64,000 nucleotides of DNA from Gammaproteobacteria bacterium (GTDB lineage Bacteria > Pseudomonadota > Gammaproteobacteria > HK1). This document shows, one piece after another, positions 60,964-64,000 of the stretch. The DNA lies in contig JAJEAD010000059.1 of assembly GCA_022824305.1 (NCBI GenBank), positions 79,576 through 143,575 on the forward strand, written 5' to 3'. The notes beneath the pieces were generated by a model that saw nothing but the letters and a program-made list of their open reading frames with translations, searched no databases and had not been told where the DNA came from. Numbering within the stretch: the stretch's first letter is position 1; each line of letters begins with the position of its first letter. The translations under genes were made by a program, and so were the position numbers.

Positions 60964-62553
60964 ATGACGCGATTGGATGAATTGAAGCTGGAGGTTTCGA
61001 AGGGGCGATTGAGCCGACGCGAGTTCATGCAGCGCACGGCGGCGCTGGGAGTGGCGACGGGCCTCTCGTCCGCGATGTTCTCGTCCGCGACGCAGGCGTC
61101 GACCCCGAAGCGCGGCGGCCACGTCAGAGTCGGCTGGCACGGCGGCTCGACCACCGACTCGCTCGATCCCATCCGGCTCACGAGCGAGTTCACCGGCATG
61201 ACCTTCTACAACATGGGCAGTCAACTCACCGAGATCGCGCCGGACGGCCAGCTCGCGCCGGATCTCGCCGAGTCCTTCGAATCCAACGCCGACGCGACCG
61301 AATGGACTTTCGACCTTCGCCAGGGAGTGGAGTTCCACAACGGCAAGACCATGGATGCCGACGACGTGATCATGTCGATTGCCCGCCATCGCGGGGAAGA
61401 CTCGCAATCCCCCACCAAGGTCATCGCCGAGACGATAAGCGAAATGCGCAAGGACGGGCCGAATCGCGTCATCTTCACCCTGAAGGAAGGCAACGCGGAC
61501 TTTCCCGTCTCGCTCTCCGCCCAGACCTTCTACATTCTTCCGGTCGTGGACGGCGAGGTGCAGCCCGGCATCGGCACCGGAGGCTATGCCCTGGAGTCCT
61601 GGGATCCGGGAGTGCGCGCGTCGTTCAAGCGCCACCCGAACTACTTCAGGAGCGATCGCGCCTTCTTCGATTCGGCCGAGGTCACGGTGGCCGCCGACTC
61701 CACCAGCCGCCAGAACGGCCTCGTCACGGGGGAGTTCGACATCATCGACTACGTGCCGGCGACTACCGCGGCCCTGCTCGCCAAGAGAGAAGGCATCGAG
61801 GTGCTGGACGTTCCCGGCACCTTGCACTTCACGTTCCCGATGCGCGTCGACCTGGCGCCCTTCAAGGACAACAACGACCTGCGTCTCGCGCTCAAGTACG
61901 CCTTCAATCGCGAGGAGGCGTTGAAGACGATCCTCCGCGGCTACGGGGCGCTCGGAAACGACCACCCCATCTCGCCCGCCAATCGGTACTACGCTTCGGA
62001 TATTCCCCAGCGGCCCTACGATCCCGACAAGGCGAAGTTCCACCTCAAGAAAGCGGGCATGGAGGGTTTCAAGCACGAGCTGAGCGGCTCGGAAGGGCTA
62101 TACGCCGGCTGCATCGACATGATCCTTCTCTACAAGGAGCACGCGGCCAAAGCGGGCATCGAGATCACCGTCAACCGCATGCCCTCGGACGGCTACTGGT
62201 CCGATGTGTGGCTCAAGCATCCCTGGAGTGCTTCCTACTGGAGTGGCCGGCCCACGGAGGACTGGATGTTCACGCAAGGCTACGGCGCCGACTCCAACTG
62301 GAACGAGACCCACTGGAAGCACGAGCGTTTCAACATGCTGCTCAAGGCGGCGAGGGCGGAGCTCGATCAGGCCAGGCGCCGCGAGATGTATGCGGAGATG
62401 CAGCTCATCTGCCGCGACGAGGGCGGGTCCGTCATACCGCTCTTCGCGAGCCACATCAGCGCGCATTCCTCGAAGGTCGCGATTCCCGAAACGGTTGCAG
62501 GCAACTGGGAGATGGACGGCTACAAGTTCCTCGAGCGCTGGTGGTTCGCCTGA
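60964..62553 (+). CDS. Family-5 ABC transporter solute-binding protein (first of a tandem pair)
   Basis: A 529-residue Tat-exported binding protein: GRLSRREFMQRTAALGVATG is the twin-arginine signal, then PKRGGHVRVGWHGGSTTDSL, FHNGKTMDADDVIMS and RLALKYAFNREEALK. GAGGAG precedes the ATG at 60964. It is clearly paralogous to the truncated gene that follows and to the protein at 6802 (shared PERWWFA/LERWWFA C-terminus and GALGNDHPIS-type segment). No membrane components are adjacent. Confidence 0.94.
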   Translation: MTRLDELKLEVSKGRLSRREFMQRTAALGVATGLSSAMFSSATQASTPKRGGHVRVGWHGGSTTDSLDPIRLTSEFTGMTFYNMGSQLTEIAPDGQLAPDLAESFESNADATEWTFDLRQGVEFHNGKTMDADDVIMSIARHRGEDSQSPTKVIAETISEMRKDGPNRVIFTLKEGNADFPVSLSAQTFYILPVVDGEVQPGIGTGGYALESWDPGVRASFKRHPNYFRSDRAFFDSAEVTVAADSTSRQNGLVTGEFDIIDYVPATTAALLAKREGIEVLDVPGTLHFTFPMRVDLAPFKDNNDLRLALKYAFNREEALKTILRGYGALGNDHPISPANRYYASDIPQRPYDPDKAKFHLKKAGMEGFKHELSGSEGLYAGCIDMILLYKEHAAKAGIEITVNRMPSDGYWSDVWLKHPWSASYWSGRPTEDWMFTQGYGADSNWNETHWKHERFNMLLKAARAELDQARRREMYAEMQLICRDEGGSVIPLFASHISAHSSKVAIPETVAGNWEMDGYKFLERWWFA

Positions 62554-62918
62554 GCAGTTGACGAGCACCACGATGTCGGGTGGGCCGCCTCCGCCCGGAG
62601 GCGGCCTCCCGTGGCATCGGCCCGCCACTCGGGACCAACGAGCGCATACGCCGCGCACGACCCCCTCCCGGCGGCGGCGACCTGCCGGTCCGAGTCGAGC
62701 GTCCGGTGCAGGAGACGGGGCTTTTGAGTTACGTCGTACCTGAGTTCCGGACAAGGAGCGCACTTGCCGCAAGCGTGTCCACCGGGACAGACTGTCGCCC
62801 GAATCGGAATTCCAGGCCTGCCAAGAGGACGGGTTGTGCCCTTTGGCGAGGTGATGGCCATGGAAGCGGGTGCTCCGGAGTTCGATGACTCGATAATTTC
62901 CCAATCAGGAGAAACCAC
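62554..62918. other. Intergenic region between tandem binding-protein genes
   Basis: About 365 bases. It holds the hairpin at 62583-62606 and, near its end, an AT-richer patch (GATAATTTCC around 62892) that could contribute to a promoter for the second gene. Open frames here have no recognisable domain. Confidence 0.4.
62583..62606 (+). terminator. Perfect 10-bp hairpin after the first tandem binding-protein gene
   Basis: GGCCGCCTCC and GGAGGCGGCC pair perfectly around the loop GCCC, 30 bases after the stop codon. Probable terminator without a T run. Confidence 0.6.
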
Positions 62919-64000
62919 ATGAAGCGACTGGATGAGTTGGAGAAGCAGGTATTGCGGGGAGGCCTGAGCCGGCGCGAGTTCATGCAGCGCGCGGCGGCGC
63001 TGGGCGTAGCGGCGGGAGCGTCGTCCGCAATGTTCTCGTCGGCGGCCCAGGCGTCGATGCCGAAGCGCGGCGGTCACGTCCGCGTCGGCTGGACCGGCGG
63101 ATCGACCACCGACTCGCTCGATCCCATCCACCTGACGAGCACCTTCACCGGCATGCTCTTCTACAACATCGGCAGCCAGCTCACCGAGATCACGTCGGAA
63201 GGGCAACTCGGTCCGGAGCTCGCCGAATCCTGGGAGGCGAACCAGGGCGCGACGGAGTGGACCTTCAACCTTCGCCAGGACGTCGAGTTCCACAACGGCA
63301 AGACTCTGGACGCCGACGACGTCATCGCCTCCATCGACCGCCAGCGCGGAGAGGATTCGCAGTCCGCCACCAAGTCCATCGCCGAGACGATCACCGAGAT
63401 GCGCAAGGACGGGCCGAATCGCGTGATCTTCACGCTGCAGGAGGGCAATGCGGACTTTCCCGTTTCGCTCTCCGCCCAGACCTTCTACATCCTCCCCGTC
63501 GTGGACGGCCAGGTGAAGCCCGGAATCGGCACCGGGGGGTACATGCTCGAGTCCTGGGATGCCGGAGTGCGGGGGTCGCTCAAGCGCCATCCGAACTTCT
63601 TCCGGGAGGATCGCGCCTTCTTCGACTCGGTCGAAATCACCGTGGTCGCCGACCCCACCAGCCGTCAGACCGGACTGGTCACGGGAGAGTTCGACATCAT
63701 CGACGACGTGCCGCCGATCACCGCCAACCTGCTCGCCAAGAAGGCGGGCGTCACGGTGCTGAACACCCCCGGTCTCAAGCACTACACCTTCCCGATGCGC
63801 CTGGACATGGCGCCCTTCAAGGACAACAACGATCTGCGCCTCGCGCTCAAGTACGCCTTCGACCGCCAGGACGCGCTGGATCGATGGCTGCAGGGCTACG
63901 GCGCGCTCGGGAACGACCATCCGAACTCGCCCGCCAACCGCTTCTACGCTCCGGATATTCCGCAGCGCGAGTACGACCCGTACAAGGCGAAGTTCCACCT
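62919..64000 (+). CDS. Family-5 ABC transporter solute-binding protein, cut by the window end (second of tandem pair)
   Basis: The ATG at 62919 (AGGAG upstream) opens a frame that runs past the window end; 360 codons are visible. The start MKRLDELEKQVLRGGLSRRE gives a twin-arginine signal, followed by PKRGGHVRVGWTGGSTTDSLD, FHNGKTLDADDVIAS and LRLALKYAFDRQDAL. It aligns without gaps to the preceding protein over nearly the whole visible length, with most residues identical, so it is a recent tandem duplicate. Confidence 0.93.
   Translation, partial: MKRLDELEKQVLRGGLSRREFMQRAAALGVAAGASSAMFSSAAQASMPKRGGHVRVGWTGGSTTDSLDPIHLTSTFTGMLFYNIGSQLTEITSEGQLGPELAESWEANQGATEWTFNLRQDVEFHNGKTLDADDVIASIDRQRGEDSQSATKSIAETITEMRKDGPNRVIFTLQEGNADFPVSLSAQTFYILPVVDGQVKPGIGTGGYMLESWDAGVRGSLKRHPNFFREDRAFFDSVEITVVADPTSRQTGLVTGEFDIIDDVPPITANLLAKKAGVTVLNTPGLKHYTFPMRLDMAPFKDNNDLRLALKYAFDRQDALDRWLQGYGALGNDHPNSPANRFYAPDIPQREYDPYKAKFH

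Overview
The window is GC-rich (roughly two thirds G+C by eye) and densely coded. Intergenic gaps are short, and many starts are GTG or TTG preceded by GGAGG-like ribosome-binding sites. An RND efflux pump with a periplasmic adaptor and twin-arginine-type signal peptides on solute-binding proteins point to a Gram-negative, probably proteobacterial, heterotroph with a large catabolic gene set. The species cannot be named from the sequence. No rRNA, tRNA, CRISPR array or replication origin was seen.

Region by region. (1) 0-13 kb is a catabolic block: a creatinase/Xaa-Pro peptidase-like (M24) protein, a glutathione transferase, a probable N,N-dimethylformamidase (DMFase) cluster (small-subunit-like gene, RidA, TauD-type dioxygenase, large subunit), a peptide/opine-type binding protein, an amidase preceded by a decayed hydantoinase start, and an operon of SDR, NHL-propeller and luciferase-like oxidoreductase genes. 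(2) 13-20 kb holds a solitary GmrSD-like (DUF262/DUF1524) nuclease and an RND efflux pair. (3) 20-29 kb holds a UbiD / TIGR04076-like / aldo-keto reductase operon, divergent homocysteine methyltransferase-like and GcvT-like genes, an EutA/EutD(DoeA)-like pair related to ectoine degradation, and a Rieske-oxygenase-like protein that has lost half of its cluster ligands. (4) 29-36 kb carries a polar amino-acid ABC transporter whose ATPase lies apart from it, an ornithine-cyclodeaminase-family gene and a SulP-STAS-cNMP transporter. (5) 36-41 kb carries an SbcD-like nuclease and a very long SbcC/YhaN-like ATPase with a membrane hairpin and an unassigned C-terminal domain. (6) 41-45 kb has an SDR, an Ldh2-family dehydrogenase with altered catalytic residues, a TetA-like exporter and an orphan HigA antitoxin.

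(7) 45.2-52.1 kb looks like an accessory island. It contains a decayed IS66 transposase, a giant exported leucine-rich-repeat/trypsin-like protein with two copies of a ~230-residue module, a broken GAF-domain gene running straight into a broken phage-type integrase end, an ETHE1-rhodanese protein and a VapBC-like RHH/PIN toxin-antitoxin pair. (8) 52.1-64 kb returns to catabolism: a frameshifted CocE/NonD hydrolase, three more family-5 binding proteins (the last two tandem paralogues, the last cut by the window end), an isochorismatase-family hydrolase, a PNPOx-like protein, an SDR, and a divergent pair of a canonical Rieske oxygenase and a TauD-type dioxygenase.

The recurring theme is solute-binding proteins without permeases set among hydrolases, oxygenases and dehydrogenases. 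This suggests scavenging of small nitrogen- or carbonyl-containing compounds (amides, N-methyl and cyclic amides, peptides). The least described items are the UbiD/TIGR04076/AKR operon, the SbcC-like protein with its membrane hairpin and tail, the ligand-poor Rieske protein, and the LRR-protease with its duplicated module.
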